DNA of 64,000 nt from Streptomyces sp. NRRL F-5630. Lineage in GTDB: Bacteria; Actinomycetota; Actinomycetes; Streptomycetales; Streptomycetaceae. The DNA is taken from contig NZ_JOGO01000018.1 in NCBI RefSeq assembly GCF_000719475.1, positions 31,624-95,623 of the forward strand. The letters run 5' to 3'. Every line of letters starts with the position of its first letter. The first letter of the stretch is position 1. The position numbers and the translations under genes were made by a program. Below, in pieces: positions 54,265-63,859 of this stretch. The notes under the pieces are model-generated. The model was not told where the DNA came from and made no database searches. It saw only the letters and a program-made list of their open reading frames with translations.

Positions 54265-55410
54265 ATGCCCCCCGCCACACCCACGGGCCTCCGCGCGGTG
54301 AGCGCCGCACTGCTCGCGATGAGCAGGCCGCTGGAGGTCCAGGACGTCCTGCACACGATCGTCGCCTCGGCCCGCGAGCTGCTCGACGCCGAGTACGCGG
54401 CCCTCGGCGTCCCCGACGACCACGGCGGCTTCGCCCAGTTCGTCGTCGACGGCGTGAGCGAGGAGCAGTGGAAGGCCATCGGCCCCCTCCCGCGCCGCCA
54501 CGGCATCCTCGCGGCACTGCTCGAAGAGGGCCGTACCGAGCGCCTCGCCGACGTCCGCCGCGACCCCCGCTTCAAGCGCTGGCCCGCCGCCCACCCCGAC
54601 ATGAGCGACTTCATCGGCCTCCCGGTCCGCCACGGCGACGAGACCATCGCCGCCCTCTTCCTCGCCAACAAGCGCTGCCCCCACCCCGAGAACACCTGCG
54701 GCTTCACCGAGGAGGACGAGGAACTCCTCGGGATGCTCGCCCAGCACGCCGCGATCGCCCTCACCAACGCCCGCCTCTACGAGCGCAGCCGCGAGCTGAC
54801 CATCGCCGAGGAGCGCTCCCGCCTCGCCCACGAGCTGCACGACGCCGTGAGCCAGAAGCTCTTCTCCCTCCGCCTCACCGCCCAGGCCGCCACCGCCCTC
54901 GTCGACCGCGACCCGGCCCGCGCCAAGGAGGAGCTGCACCAGGTCGCCGCGCTCGCGGCCGAGGCCGCCGACGAGCTGCGCGCCGCGGTGGTCGAGCTGC
55001 GGCCCGCCGCGCTCGACGAGGACGGCCTCGTCGCGACCCTGCGCACCCAGATCCGCGTACTCGACCGCGCCCACGCCGCGCACGTCACCTTCCGCGGAGA
55101 AGGGGTACGCGCCCTGCCCGCCGCCCAGGAGGAGGCGCTGCTGCGCGTGGCACAGGAGGCGCTGCACAACGCCCTCCGGCACTCCGGCGCCGCCCACGTC
55201 GGCGTCGTCCTGCGGCGCGCGGGCCGCGGCGCCGTGCTGCGCGTCACGGACGACGGCGGCGGCTTCGACGCGAGAGGGGTGCGCCGGGCGGGCCGGCACC
55301 TCGGCCTCGTCTCCATGCGTGACCGCGCGGCGGGCGTCGGAGGCTCACTCACGGTGGACTCGGCGCCCGGCAAGGGCACCACGATCGAGATGGAGGTACC
55401 CGGTGGCTGA
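54265..55410 (+). CDS. GAF-domain sensor histidine kinase (NarL/DesK type)
   Basis: 381 residues, soluble. GAF domain (about 25-170: DVLHTIVASARELLDAEYAA; DFIGLPVRHGDETIAALFLA) with several Cys/His residues (NKRCPHPENTCGF) that could bind a cofactor. Dimerisation/phosphoacceptor helix with His in RSRLAHELHDAVSQKLFSL, and HATPase domain (ALHNALRHSGA, VTDDGGGFD, GLVSMRDRAAGVGG). Autophosphorylates and passes phosphate to the overlapping response regulator. The stop overlaps the regulator start by 8 nt. Confidence 0.9.
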   Translation: MPPATPTGLRAVSAALLAMSRPLEVQDVLHTIVASARELLDAEYAALGVPDDHGGFAQFVVDGVSEEQWKAIGPLPRRHGILAALLEEGRTERLADVRRDPRFKRWPAAHPDMSDFIGLPVRHGDETIAALFLANKRCPHPENTCGFTEEDEELLGMLAQHAAIALTNARLYERSRELTIAEERSRLAHELHDAVSQKLFSLRLTAQAATALVDRDPARAKEELHQVAALAAEAADELRAAVVELRPAALDEDGLVATLRTQIRVLDRAHAAHVTFRGEGVRALPAAQEEALLRVAQEALHNALRHSGAAHVGVVLRRAGRGAVLRVTDDGGGFDARGVRRAGRHLGLVSMRDRAAGVGGSLTVDSAPGKGTTIEMEVPGG

Positions 55411-56191
55411 TACAGGGGAGTGGGTGGCCCGTCCGGAGACGGGGCGCGCGGAGACGGCCCGCCCGGCCGCACGTACGGACACGGCCCGGGACACCGCCTC
55501 CGCGGGCACGGCCCGTACGGAAGAGGAGAAGGCGAGCGGCGCGCCCGGCGCCCCCCGCCCGATCCGTGTGCTCCTCGTCGACGACCACCAGGTCGTCCGC
55601 CGGGGCCTGCGCACCTTCCTGGAGATCCAGGACGACATCGAGGTCGTCGGCGAGGCCGCGGACGGCGACGAGGGCGTCGCGCGGGCGGGCGAGCTGCGCC
55701 CCGACGTGATCCTCATGGACGTGAAGATGCCCGGCACCGACGGCGTCGAGGCACTGCGCACCCTGCGGGCCCTCGGCAACGAGGTACGGGTCCTGATCGT
55801 GACGAGCTTCACCGAGCAGCGCACTGTGGTGCCCGCGCTGCGCGCCGGAGCGGCAGGCTACGTCTACAAGGACATCGACCCCGAGGCCCTCGCCGGGGCG
55901 ATCCGCTCCGTGCACGCCGGACACGTCCTGCTCCAGCCGGAGGTCGCGGGGATGCTCCTCGCCCAGGAGGAGCAGGCCCCGCAGCCGCCGCGCGGCGGCT
56001 CCCTCACGGAACGCGAACGCGAAGTGCTCGGCCTCATCGCGGACGGCCGCTCCAACCGCGAGATCGCCCGCGCGCTCGTGCTCTCCGAGAAGACGGTGAA
56101 GACGCACGTGTCGAACATCCTGATGAAACTCGACCTCGCCGACCGCACCCAGGCCGCCCTGTGGGCCGTACGGCACGGCTACAGCGACTGA
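55403..56191 (+). CDS. NarL/LuxR-type response regulator
   Basis: 262 residues from the GTG at 55403, inside the kinase gene. The first ~50 residues are Ala/Arg/Thr/Glu-rich and not conserved-looking. Receiver domain: VLLVDDHQVV, phosphoacceptor Asp in VILMDVKMPG, Thr/Lys in VTSFTEQ and YVYKDI. C-terminal LuxR helix-turn-helix (LTEREREVLGLIADGRSNRE). Partner of the preceding kinase; target genes unknown, the downstream chaplins being possible. Confidence 0.92.
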   Translation: MADTGEWVARPETGRAETARPAARTDTARDTASAGTARTEEEKASGAPGAPRPIRVLLVDDHQVVRRGLRTFLEIQDDIEVVGEAADGDEGVARAGELRPDVILMDVKMPGTDGVEALRTLRALGNEVRVLIVTSFTEQRTVVPALRAGAAGYVYKDIDPEALAGAIRSVHAGHVLLQPEVAGMLLAQEEQAPQPPRGGSLTEREREVLGLIADGRSNREIARALVLSEKTVKTHVSNILMKLDLADRTQAALWAVRHGYSD

Positions 56192-56351
56192 AGCGCCTGC
56201 TGGCACGCGGTGTGCTCGGATGGTTGCACGAAAGGATGAGATTCATACCGACGAGTGCACCTCACCCGGACGGCGGAACGTACGGAGCGGACGCGCGTTC
56301 TCCAGTGCACCCCGGGGCGATGGGCCCCTGGGTACTCAGGAGGACGAGAAA

Positions 56352-56705
56352 GTGATCAACTTCAAGAAGGCCGCGACCGTGACCCTGGTGGCCGGGGGGC
56401 TGCTCGCCGCGGGTACCGGTATGGCCTCCGCCACCGACTGCCCGCCCGCCCACGGGGGCGGCCACGGCGGCCACCACGCCCCGGGCCACGGCGGCGGTCA
56501 CCACGGCGGCGGCTCCCACGCCGGCGGCGGCTCCCACGCCGGTGGCGGCTCGCACGCGATCGGCGCCGCGACCCGTTCGCCGGGCATCCTCTCCGGCAAC
56601 CTCGTGCAGATCCCGGTGAACATCCCGGTCAATGTGAGCGGCAACACGATCAACGTGATCGGCCTCCTCAACCCGGCCTTCGGCAACAGCGCCGTCAACC
56701 GCTGA
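56352..56705 (+). CDS. Chaplin with a His/Gly-rich insert and no Cys in the chaplin domain
   Basis: 117 residues from a GTG after AGGAGG. Signal peptide (ATVTLVAGGLLAAGTGMASA), a His/Gly-rich stretch of ~40 residues (GGGHGGHHAPGHGGGHHGG and GGGSHA repeats), then a chaplin domain: SPGILSGNLVQIPVNIPVNV, GNTINVIGLLNPAFGN. The two domain cysteines of most chaplins are replaced by Ser/Ala (VSGN, GNSAVN); one Cys remains just after the signal peptide (TDCPP). Chaplins are secreted amyloid-forming surfactants of aerial hyphae. The His-rich insert is not typical. Confidence 0.88.
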   Translation: MINFKKAATVTLVAGGLLAAGTGMASATDCPPAHGGGHGGHHAPGHGGGHHGGGSHAGGGSHAGGGSHAIGAATRSPGILSGNLVQIPVNIPVNVSGNTINVIGLLNPAFGNSAVNR

Positions 56706-56713
56706 CGTCGTCG

Positions 56714-56752
56714 CTGTCCTTCCTCACCCGAACGGTGGGTGAAGAAGGACAG
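56714..56752 (+). terminator. Terminator between the two chaplin genes
   Basis: CTGTCCTTCCTCACCC (56714-56729) pairs with GGGTGAAGAAGGACAG (56737-56752) with one mismatch; the two chaplins are thus probably separate transcripts. Confidence 0.72.
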
Positions 56753-56851
56753 CCCGGCGCTATCCCGTGACCCCACGCGCCCCCGGCGCGTTTCCCAGCG
56801 TGCGGCCCCCAGCCAGGGGCCGTGTCACGCACCTGTGGAGGAGTAACACCC

Positions 56852-57091
56852 ATGAGCATCGCCAAGAAGGCCGTCCTGACCCTCGCCGCCGCCGGCCTCG
56901 CCGCCGCCGTTCCGGCCGGCGCCGCCTTCGCCGACTCCGGTGCCGAGGGCGCCGCCGTCGGTTCCCCCGGCGTCGTCTCCGGCAACGCGGTCCAGGTCCC
57001 CGTGCACGTGCCGGTCAACCTCTCCGGCAACAGCATCAACGTGATCGGCCTGCTGAACCCGGCCTTCGGCAACGCCGCGGTCAACAGCTGA
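56852..57091 (+). CDS. chpE: Short chaplin without cysteine (ChpE-like)
   Basis: 79 residues from the ATG at 56852 (GGAGGAG upstream). Signal peptide KKAVLTLAAAGLAAAVPAGA, then a single chaplin domain: SPGVVSGNAVQVPVHVPVNL, GNSINVIGLLNPAFGNAAVN. No Cys in the mature part, as known for S. coelicolor ChpE, whose gene I recall next to a two-component pair as here. Confidence 0.9.
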   Translation: MSIAKKAVLTLAAAGLAAAVPAGAAFADSGAEGAAVGSPGVVSGNAVQVPVHVPVNLSGNSINVIGLLNPAFGNAAVNS

Positions 57092-57109
57092 TCCGGGCAA
57101 CACCCCGAC

Positions 57110-57142
57110 GGGCCCGGCACGCCGCCCAGGCGTGCCGGGCCC
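57110..57142 (+). terminator. Terminator after the second chaplin
   Basis: GGGCCCGGCACGCC (57110-57123) pairs perfectly with GGCGTGCCGGGCCC (57129-57142); 5-nt loop. Confidence 0.8.
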
Positions 57143-57214
57143 CGTCCCGTTCCCCGCCGGGACGGCGCCGCCCCGCACCGGAACGCCGTCCTCGCCCCGT
57201 ACCCCCTCAGCGGC

Positions 57215-58000
57215 TCACCTCTCGCGCTCCTCCACCATCCCGTTGTACGCGGCGACGAGCGCCCGCCGGGCCGTCCGCTCCACGGGGCGCAGGGCCTCCG
57301 CCCGCGCCGCCATCTCCCCGGCACTCACCGCGGCCCCGTGCCCGCTCTCGTACGCGAGCGACACCAGCAACCCGACCCGCCGCCCCAGTTCCACGACCCG
57401 CACCGCCCGCGGCGGATACCCCGGCGCGAGCACCTCCGTCGCCCCGGCCCCGTGCACCCGCGCCCGGTACGCCTCGATCGCCGCCTCCGCGACAGGACCG
57501 GAGGCCGCGACATCGAGCCGCGACAGCACCGCCGTCGCCTCCCGCATCGCCTCCGCGAGCTCCCGCTCCGCCTCGCCCAGCGAGGGCACGTCCGCGGGCG
57601 GCGCCTCCCGCACCGCCATGCACCGCCACTCCACCTCCACGTGCGCATCGCCCGCAGGCCCCGCCTCAAAGACCTCCGGCACGAGCCCGTACGGAGCCCC
57701 CACCGCCACCACGGCCTCCTCCGCGTCCAGCGCCGCCGCGTTGAACTCCGGCGGACCCGAGAGCCCCAGCGGATGCCCGGGCGCCGGAAGCGCGAGCCGC
57801 AGCCCGCGCGCCCCGAGCGCCCGCAGCCGGCCGAGCGCCAGCGTCAGCCCGACCGGGCCCCGCTCACCCGGCAACCCCGTGACCCGGTGCACGGCGTCCT
57901 CGCCGACGATCGCGCTCGCGGCGTCGTCCGGTGGCACAAGACCGGCGAAAAGTGCATTCCCCCAGGCGGTCAGCCGCCCGGAGCGTGGTTCAACGCGCAT
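57215..58000 (-). CDS. Conserved Streptomyces protein of unknown function
   Basis: 261 residues from the ATG at 57998-58000. Segments RLTAWGNALFAGLVPPDDAA, LTLALGRLRALGARGLRLAL and WRCMAVREAPPADVPSLGEAE suggest an alpha-beta domain followed by a long helical C-terminal half. No catalytic motif, signal peptide or membrane helix recognised. Divergent from the ABC ATPase gene with 120 nt between. Confidence 0.72.
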   Translation of the reverse strand: MRVEPRSGRLTAWGNALFAGLVPPDDAASAIVGEDAVHRVTGLPGERGPVGLTLALGRLRALGARGLRLALPAPGHPLGLSGPPEFNAAALDAEEAVVAVGAPYGLVPEVFEAGPAGDAHVEVEWRCMAVREAPPADVPSLGEAERELAEAMREATAVLSRLDVAASGPVAEAAIEAYRARVHGAGATEVLAPGYPPRAVRVVELGRRVGLLVSLAYESGHGAAVSAGEMAARAEALRPVERTARRALVAAYNGMVEERER

Positions 58001-58060
58001 CCCCCCAGCCTAAGGACAGGACAGGCCACGGCTTCCGCCGACCGGTGGCGTAGGTTTTCT

Positions 58061-58077
58061 CCAGGGGACATCCCTGG
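58061..58077. promoter_or_regulatory. Inverted repeat before the ABC ATPase gene
   Basis: CCAGGG-GACAT-CCCTGG, just after TAGGTT (58051-58056), a -10-like box. Sits in the divergent promoter region. Confidence 0.4.
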
Positions 58078-58120
58078 GGGGCGGCGTCCGATCGACGCCG
58101 GCGACAAGCCGCGAGAGACA

Positions 58121-58930
<810 letters not shown>

Positions 58931-58979
58931 GACCGGTACCCGTCCGGGGCCGGACCCGTATCGCTGCCTGTACGCCACC

Positions 58980-59005
58980 AACGCCCCCTGTCCGCAGGGG
59001 GCGTT
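58980..59005 (+). terminator. Terminator after the ABC ATPase
   Basis: AACGCCCCCTG (58980-58990) pairs with CAGGGGGCGTT (58995-59005); loop TCCG. Confidence 0.78.
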
Positions 59006-59012
59006 GCGCGCC

Positions 59013-59018
59013 TACCAT
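59013..59018 (+). promoter_or_regulatory. -10 box for a leaderless NfeD-like transcript
   Basis: TACCAT, then 6 nt, then GTG at 59025. It immediately follows the terminator hairpin. Confidence 0.5.
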
Positions 59019-59024
59019 GTCCCC

Positions 59025-59456
59025 GTGGACATCGACGCGTGGGTGTGGTGGCTGATCGGCGCGGTGGCACTGGGGATTCCCCTCGTGGTGACCGCCATGC
59101 CGGAGTTCGGCATGTTCGCGGCGGGCGCCGTCGCGGGCGCGATCGCGGCCGCGCTCGGCGGCGGCATCGTGATCCAGGTACTGGTCTTCGTCCTCGTCTC
59201 CGTCGCGGGCATCGCCGTCGTACGCCCCCTCGCCGCCCGCCAGCGCGCCCAACGCCCCCACCTCGCCAGCGGCATCGACGCCCTCAAGGGCAGACAGGCC
59301 GTCGTCGTCGCACGCGTCGACGCGAGCGGTGAGGGCCGCGTCAAACTCGCGGGCGAGATCTGGTCGGCACGCTCCCTCGACGCCGGGCAGACCTTCGAGC
59401 CCGGCCAGTCCGTCGACGTCATCGACATCGACGGCGCCACGGCGGTGGTCATGTGA
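59025..59456 (+). CDS. NfeD-family membrane protein
   Basis: 143 residues from the GTG at 59025. Two or three N-terminal helices (WVWWLIGAVALGIPLVVTAM; AGAIAAALGGGIVIQVLVFV) and a C-terminal OB-fold domain (LKGRQAVVVARVDASGEGRV, GEIWSARS, PGQSVDVIDIDGATAVV). NfeD proteins work with SPFH proteins, and the next gene encodes one. ATG 59004 in frame lies before the -10 box. Confidence 0.88.
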   Translation: MDIDAWVWWLIGAVALGIPLVVTAMPEFGMFAAGAVAGAIAAALGGGIVIQVLVFVLVSVAGIAVVRPLAARQRAQRPHLASGIDALKGRQAVVVARVDASGEGRVKLAGEIWSARSLDAGQTFEPGQSVDVIDIDGATAVVM

Positions 59457-59642
59457 GCCCCCGCCATCTCCGGCCACGCCACCGCCCGCCACGATCCGGC
59501 CGAATCCCGGCGCTTTACCGCCCCGCGGGACCTGGCCTGCGCCAAACGGCCCCGAGGGCCCCGACGTTCTGACAGACTCGCCCTCAAGATCCACCGCACG
59601 CACGCTTGTCAGGCACCACGGCACGAAGGGCACGGCTACACG

Positions 59643-60626
59643 ATGGCACCGATCATCATCGTCCTCATCATCCTGGTGGTGCTCGTCTTCATCGCCCTGA
59701 TCAAGACGATCCAGGTGATCCCCCAGGCGAGCGCCGCCATCGTGGAGCGCTTCGGCCGCTACACCCGCACCCTCAACGCGGGCCTCAACATCGTCGTCCC
59801 CTTCATCGACACCATCCGCAACCGCATCGACCTGCGCGAACAGGTCGTCCCCTTCCCGCCCCAGCCGGTGATCACCCAGGACAACCTGGTCGTCAACATC
59901 GACACGGTCATCTACTACCAGGTCACCGACGCCCGCGCCGCGACGTACGAGGTCGCCAGCTACATCCAGGCGATCGAACAGCTCACCGTCACGACGCTCC
60001 GCAACATCATCGGCGGCATGGACCTGGAGCGGACCCTCACCTCGCGCGAGGAGATCAACGCGGCCCTGCGCGGCGTACTCGACGAGGCCACGGGCAAGTG
60101 GGGCATCCGCGTCAACCGCGTCGAACTGAAGGCGATCGAGCCGCCCACCTCCATCCAGGACTCGATGGAGAAGCAGATGCGCGCCGACCGCGACAAGCGC
60201 GCCGCGATCCTCCAGGCCGAAGGCGTCCGGCAGTCCGAGATCCTGCGCGCCGAGGGCGAGAAGCAGTCCGCGATCCTGCGCGCCGAGGGTGAGGCCAAGG
60301 CCGCCGCACTGCGCGCCGAGGGCGAGGCCCAGGCGATCCGCACGGTCTTCGAGTCGATCCACGCGGGCGACCCCGACCAGAAGCTCCTCTCCTACCAGTA
60401 CCTCCAGATGCTCCCGAAGATCGCCGAGGGCGACGCCAACAAGCTCTGGATCGTGCCCAGCGAGATCGGCGACGCCCTCAAGGGCCTCAGCGGCGCGGTC
60501 GGCAACTTCGGCGGCCTCGGCAACCTCGGCGGAGGCGGAGGCGGCAGCGACGCCAAGGCGGCCCCCGCCGCACCCGGCACCGGGGGCAAGTCCTTCCCCC
60601 GCGAACAGCGCCCGCCCATCGACTGA
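59643..60626 (+). CDS. SPFH/stomatin-like membrane scaffold protein
   Basis: 327 residues. N-terminal helix (IIIVLIILVVLVFIALIKTI), SPFH domain (QASAAIVERFGRYTRTLNAG; QDNLVVNIDTVIYYQVTD), a coiled-coil with three near-identical repeats of ILRAEGEKQSA/ALRAEGEAQA type (about 190-230) and a Gly-rich tail. Organises membrane microdomains and proteases; paired with the NfeD-like protein 186 nt upstream. Confidence 0.92.
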   Translation: MAPIIIVLIILVVLVFIALIKTIQVIPQASAAIVERFGRYTRTLNAGLNIVVPFIDTIRNRIDLREQVVPFPPQPVITQDNLVVNIDTVIYYQVTDARAATYEVASYIQAIEQLTVTTLRNIIGGMDLERTLTSREEINAALRGVLDEATGKWGIRVNRVELKAIEPPTSIQDSMEKQMRADRDKRAAILQAEGVRQSEILRAEGEKQSAILRAEGEAKAAALRAEGEAQAIRTVFESIHAGDPDQKLLSYQYLQMLPKIAEGDANKLWIVPSEIGDALKGLSGAVGNFGGLGNLGGGGGGSDAKAAPAAPGTGGKSFPREQRPPID

Positions 60627-60646
60627 GCGCCCTCCCGTACGACGAA

Positions 60647-60688
60647 GGGGCGGCCCCCGCCGGACCAGCGTCCGGCGGGGGCCGCCCC
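60647..60688. terminator. 19-bp perfect hairpin between convergent SPFH and HNH genes
   Basis: Arms 60647-60665 and 60670-60688 (GGGGCGGCCCCCGCCGGAC and its complement); loop CAGC. Confidence 0.82.
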
Positions 60689-60710
60689 CGCTCCGTGACC
60701 GGCGGCCGAC

Positions 60711-61220
60711 TCAGGCCACCACCCCGTGCCCCAGCCACGCCGGGAGACTCAGCAAGTCGTCCTGCCCCAGCGCGAGAAGCATCGCGTCCGCCGGGCTCGG
60801 CTCGAACGGCTGCCGCAGCAGCGGCATTCCGGCCTGCTCGGGCGTCCGGTCCGCCTTGCGGTGGTTGTCCTCCGCGCAGGAGGCCACCGTATTGAGCCAG
60901 GAATCCGCCCCGCCCCGGGACTTGGGCACCACGTGGTCCACCGTCGTCGCCCGCCGCCCGCAGTACGCGCACCGGTGCCGGTCCCGCACCAGGACACCCC
61001 GTCGCGACCACGGCGCTTGTCTTCGGAACGGCACCCGCACGTACCGGCAGAGCCTGATCACCTGGGGCACCGGCAGGTCCAGCGTCGCGGCCCGCATCCG
61101 CAGCCCCGGGTGGGCGCGCTCGACGACCGCCTTGTCGGTGAGGACCAGCACCACCGCGCGGTGCAAGGTCACCGTCGACAGCGGCTCGAAGCTCGCGTTC
61201 AGCACCAGCGTGTCCCGCAT
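60711..61220 (-). CDS. HNH endonuclease
   Basis: 169 residues from the ATG at 61218-61220 (GGAGG upstream). HNH core with zinc cysteines CAYCG, VDHVVPKSRGG (His pair), NTVASCAEDNHRKADRTP. N-terminal MRDTLVLNASFEPLSTVTL is the usual lead-in of actinobacterial HNH proteins. DNA cleavage or repair role; not part of a visible restriction or mobile system. Confidence 0.9.
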   Translation of the reverse strand: MRDTLVLNASFEPLSTVTLHRAVVLVLTDKAVVERAHPGLRMRAATLDLPVPQVIRLCRYVRVPFRRQAPWSRRGVLVRDRHRCAYCGRRATTVDHVVPKSRGGADSWLNTVASCAEDNHRKADRTPEQAGMPLLRQPFEPSPADAMLLALGQDDLLSLPAWLGHGVVA

Positions 61221-61301
61221 CTCGCCCACCTCCCCGCTCACCGGCCGCCCCCTGGCGGTCGGGATCAACTCTGGCCGGGCACAACGAGATGGACAACGCA
61301 A

Positions 61302-61346
61302 TAAAAAGTGCCCTCCCCTGATCAATTCCATGACCGGGGGAGGGCA
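61302..61346 (-). terminator. Classical intrinsic terminator with T-tract
   Basis: On the minus strand GGGGAGGGCA (the complement of 61318-61309) closes a stem formed with 61346-61337 and is followed by CTTTTTATT. It ends the PEBP transcript. The U-tract is rare for this genus. Confidence 0.82.
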
Positions 61347-61383
61347 AACACGCGGGGCGGCCCCCGGTGCGCGCGGCGCCTCT

Positions 61384-61917
61384 TCAGCTCGCCGGGATCT
61401 CGTACGTACCGATGAGCTGCGCGCGGCCCACGGTGTGGAAGTGGAGGTTGAAGCCGACGACGGCGGGCGTCGCCGAGGCGTCGGGACCGAGCTTCTCCTG
61501 ATCCACCGCGTGCACCGTGAACACGTACCGGTGCGCCGGGTCACCGGGGGGCGGCGCCGCCCCGCCGAAGCCCTCCTCGCCGTAGTCGTTGCGCGCCTGC
61601 ACGGCACCGGCGGGCAGGGCCGCGAAGGAGCCCGTACCGGCCCCGGCGGGCAGCTCGGTGACCGTCGCGGGGATGTCGAAGACCACCCAGTGCCAGAAGC
61701 CGCTGCCGGTCGGCGCGTCCGGGTCGTAACACGTCACCGCGTAGCTCTTCGTCCCCTCCGGGGCGCCCTCCCAGCGCAGGTGCGGCGAGGTGTTCCCGCC
61801 GTCCTGCGCCTGGGCCTCGCCGAGCGGCGCGCCCTCGGACACGTCGTCGCTGACCACGGTGAAGGCGGGCACCTGCGGCAACAGCTCGTAGGGGAGCGGT
61901 GGCCTCTTCTCACTCAC
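61384..61917 (-). CDS. YbhB/YbcL-type PEBP-like protein (Raf kinase inhibitor family)
   Basis: 177 residues from the GTG at 61915-61917, with GGAGG 9 nt upstream. PEBP motifs: [31 protein letters not shown] and [11 protein letters not shown]. Cytoplasmic; the family binds phospholipids or phosphoryl ligands and its bacterial role is unclear. Frame open to 62892 upstream but that part is antisense to spo0M-phase sequence and not coding. Confidence 0.9.
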   Translation of the reverse strand: MSEKRPPLPYELLPQVPAFTVVSDDVSEGAPLGEAQAQDGGNTSPHLRWEGAPEGTKSYAVTCYDPDAPTGSGFWHWVVFDIPATVTELPAGAGTGSFAALPAGAVQARNDYGEEGFGGAAPPPGDPAHRYVFTVHAVDQEKLGPDASATPAVVGFNLHFHTVGRAQLIGTYEIPAS

Positions 61918-62048
61918 GTCGCGAATCCTCCAGTACGTGTGGAGCCGGGGGCCGGTCGTGACAGCGGCCCACGGCGGTGGTGGCCAGCCTAGATCCGCCG
62001 GCCACCCACGCCGGTACCCCGCCCCGGCCGCCACTCGACCCGCCGCGC

Positions 62049-62831
62049 TCAGAACCAGCTGCGGCGGCTGCCGACCTCCGAGATCCACTGGTGCAGGTAC
62101 GCGTCCCAGTCGGTGTCCGCGAAGTCGTGCAGCCCGACCCGGAAGGCGCGGAAGGAATCGCTGCCCTCGGTGAAGAGCCCGTCCTTCTTGTCCATCTCCA
62201 GGACGACGTCCATCTCGCGGTCGTCCGAGACGAAGCTCAGCTCGACCTGGTTGAGCCCCCGGTACTGCTGCGGCGGGTAGAACTCGATCTCCTGGTAGAA
62301 GGGGAGCCGCTGCCGCGTCCCGCGGATCGAGCCGCGCTCCAGGTCCGCGCTCTTGAACCGGAAACCGAGCCGCCCGAACGCGTCGAGGATCGCCTCCTGC
62401 GCCGGCAACGGGTGCACGGCGACGGGGTCGAGGTCGCTGGAGTCCACCGCCCGCGCGATCTGCAGCTCGGTGGTCACCCCGACGCTCATCCCCCGCAGGT
62501 GCTGCCCCGCGAAGGTCGTGATCGGGGTCTCCCACGGAATCTCCAGGCCGAAGGGCACGACGTGCGTCGCCCCTTCGTGCAGCAGGAAGGCCCCGCCGAG
62601 GCTCACCCGGTGGAACTCGATGTCCTGTTTGTACTCGTGGTCGCCGCTCTCGACCTCGACCCGCGCCTGGAGCCCCACCGAGAGCCCCTCGATCTGCTGG
62701 TCCACGGCCCCGCCCTGGATACGGACCTCGCCCTGCACCACACCGCCGGGAACCACGTTCTCCTCGGACAGCACCGTCTCGACCTCGGCCCCACCGGAAC
62801 CGAGACTCGCCAGCAGTTTCCTGAACCCCAT
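62049..62831 (-). CDS. Spo0M-family (arrestin-like) sporulation-control protein
   Basis: 260 residues from the ATG at 62829-62831. N-terminus [20 protein letters not shown], then beta-rich arrestin-like domain: [41 protein letters not shown]. The C-terminal region ([28 protein letters not shown]) is helical. Spo0M affects sporulation in Bacillus; the role in Streptomyces is unproven. Confidence 0.9.
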   Translation of the reverse strand: MGFRKLLASLGSGGAEVETVLSEENVVPGGVVQGEVRIQGGAVDQQIEGLSVGLQARVEVESGDHEYKQDIEFHRVSLGGAFLLHEGATHVVPFGLEIPWETPITTFAGQHLRGMSVGVTTELQIARAVDSSDLDPVAVHPLPAQEAILDAFGRLGFRFKSADLERGSIRGTRQRLPFYQEIEFYPPQQYRGLNQVELSFVSDDREMDVVLEMDKKDGLFTEGSDSFRAFRVGLHDFADTDWDAYLHQWISEVGSRRSWF

Positions 62832-62985
62832 GTGTCCGCCTCTTCCCTCGTCGACTTTCCGTGGAGATGTGCCCGTACTTCCGTCCGGGCATCCTGTGCC
62901 CGGCACAGGGGTGCGCCGCAGGACTCGCTCCTACGAACGCGACTTCGACCCTCCCGGTTCCAGCACCCGCGAACCGGCCCTCCCG

Positions 62986-62991
62986 TACCCT
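62986..62991 (+). promoter_or_regulatory. -10 box before the alkyladenine glycosylase gene
   Basis: TACCCT, 8 nt before the ATG at 63000; a GGGGG between them could also serve as a weak ribosome site. Confidence 0.45.
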
Positions 62992-62999
62992 CGGGGGTC

Positions 63000-63701
63000 A
63001 TGCCTTCAGAACGTGTGCCCCCGGAGGACATGAACGCGGCCCATGACCGTAAGCCTCTGCCCCGCTCCTTCTTCGACCGCCCGGTCCTGGAGGCGGCCCC
63101 CGCCCTCCTGGGACGGCTCCTCGTCCGCGAGCTTCCCGAGGGACCCGTCGTCCTGCGGCTCACCGAGGTCGAGGCGTACGCGGGCGAGGCGGACCCCGGC
63201 TCGCACGCCTTCCGCGGCCCCACCGCGCGCAACGCCGTCATGTTCGGCCCGCCGGGGCACGCCTACGTCTACTTCACCTACGGCATGTGGCACTGCCTGA
63301 ACGTCGTGTGCGGCCCCGAGGGCGTCGCCTCCGGGATACTGCTGCGCGCCGGCGAGGTCGTCGAGGGCGCCGACATCGCCCGGCTGCGCCGCCCCACCGC
63401 CCGCCGCGACCACGAACTGGCCAAGGGGCCCGCCCGGTTGGCGACGGCTCTCGGCGTGGACCGCGCGCTGGACGGCACGGACCTGTGCGGAGCCGAGGGC
63501 GAACCGCTCCGTCTCCTCGCGGGCACCCCGGCCCCGGCGGCCCTCCTGCGCAACGGCCCGCGCACCGGCGTCTCGGGCGAGGGCGGAGTGCACCCCTGGC
63601 GCTACTGGATCGACGGCGAACAGAGCGTCAGCCCCTACCGGGCCGCCACCCCCCGCCGCCGTTCGGGCACCGCGCGAGGGACGACGACCAAGGACTCTTG
63701 A
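63000..63701 (+). CDS. 3-methyladenine (alkyladenine) DNA glycosylase, AAG/MPG type
   Basis: 233 residues from the ATG at 63000. [20 protein letters not shown] contains the catalytic Glu; [20 protein letters not shown] and HCLNVVCG follow, all AAG signatures. C-terminus has the RTGVSG and PWRYWIDG segments. Removes alkylated purines in base excision repair. The large upstream open frame (to 61977) is antisense to other genes and not coding. Confidence 0.92.
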   Translation: MPSERVPPEDMNAAHDRKPLPRSFFDRPVLEAAPALLGRLLVRELPEGPVVLRLTEVEAYAGEADPGSHAFRGPTARNAVMFGPPGHAYVYFTYGMWHCLNVVCGPEGVASGILLRAGEVVEGADIARLRRPTARRDHELAKGPARLATALGVDRALDGTDLCGAEGEPLRLLAGTPAPAALLRNGPRTGVSGEGGVHPWRYWIDGEQSVSPYRAATPRRRSGTARGTTTKDS

Positions 63702-63859
63702 CTCCCGCCGCCGCAACCCCTAACGTAGGACGAGCCGCTTGTGCCGGTAACGCTCAACGCGATGACCGACAGCGGCACCTCTACTACGCAACGACTCAGG
63801 CCCGCAGGGGTCTGTTTTTCGGCGTGCCTTTATCGGTGCTTCCCGAAAACGAGCGGAAG

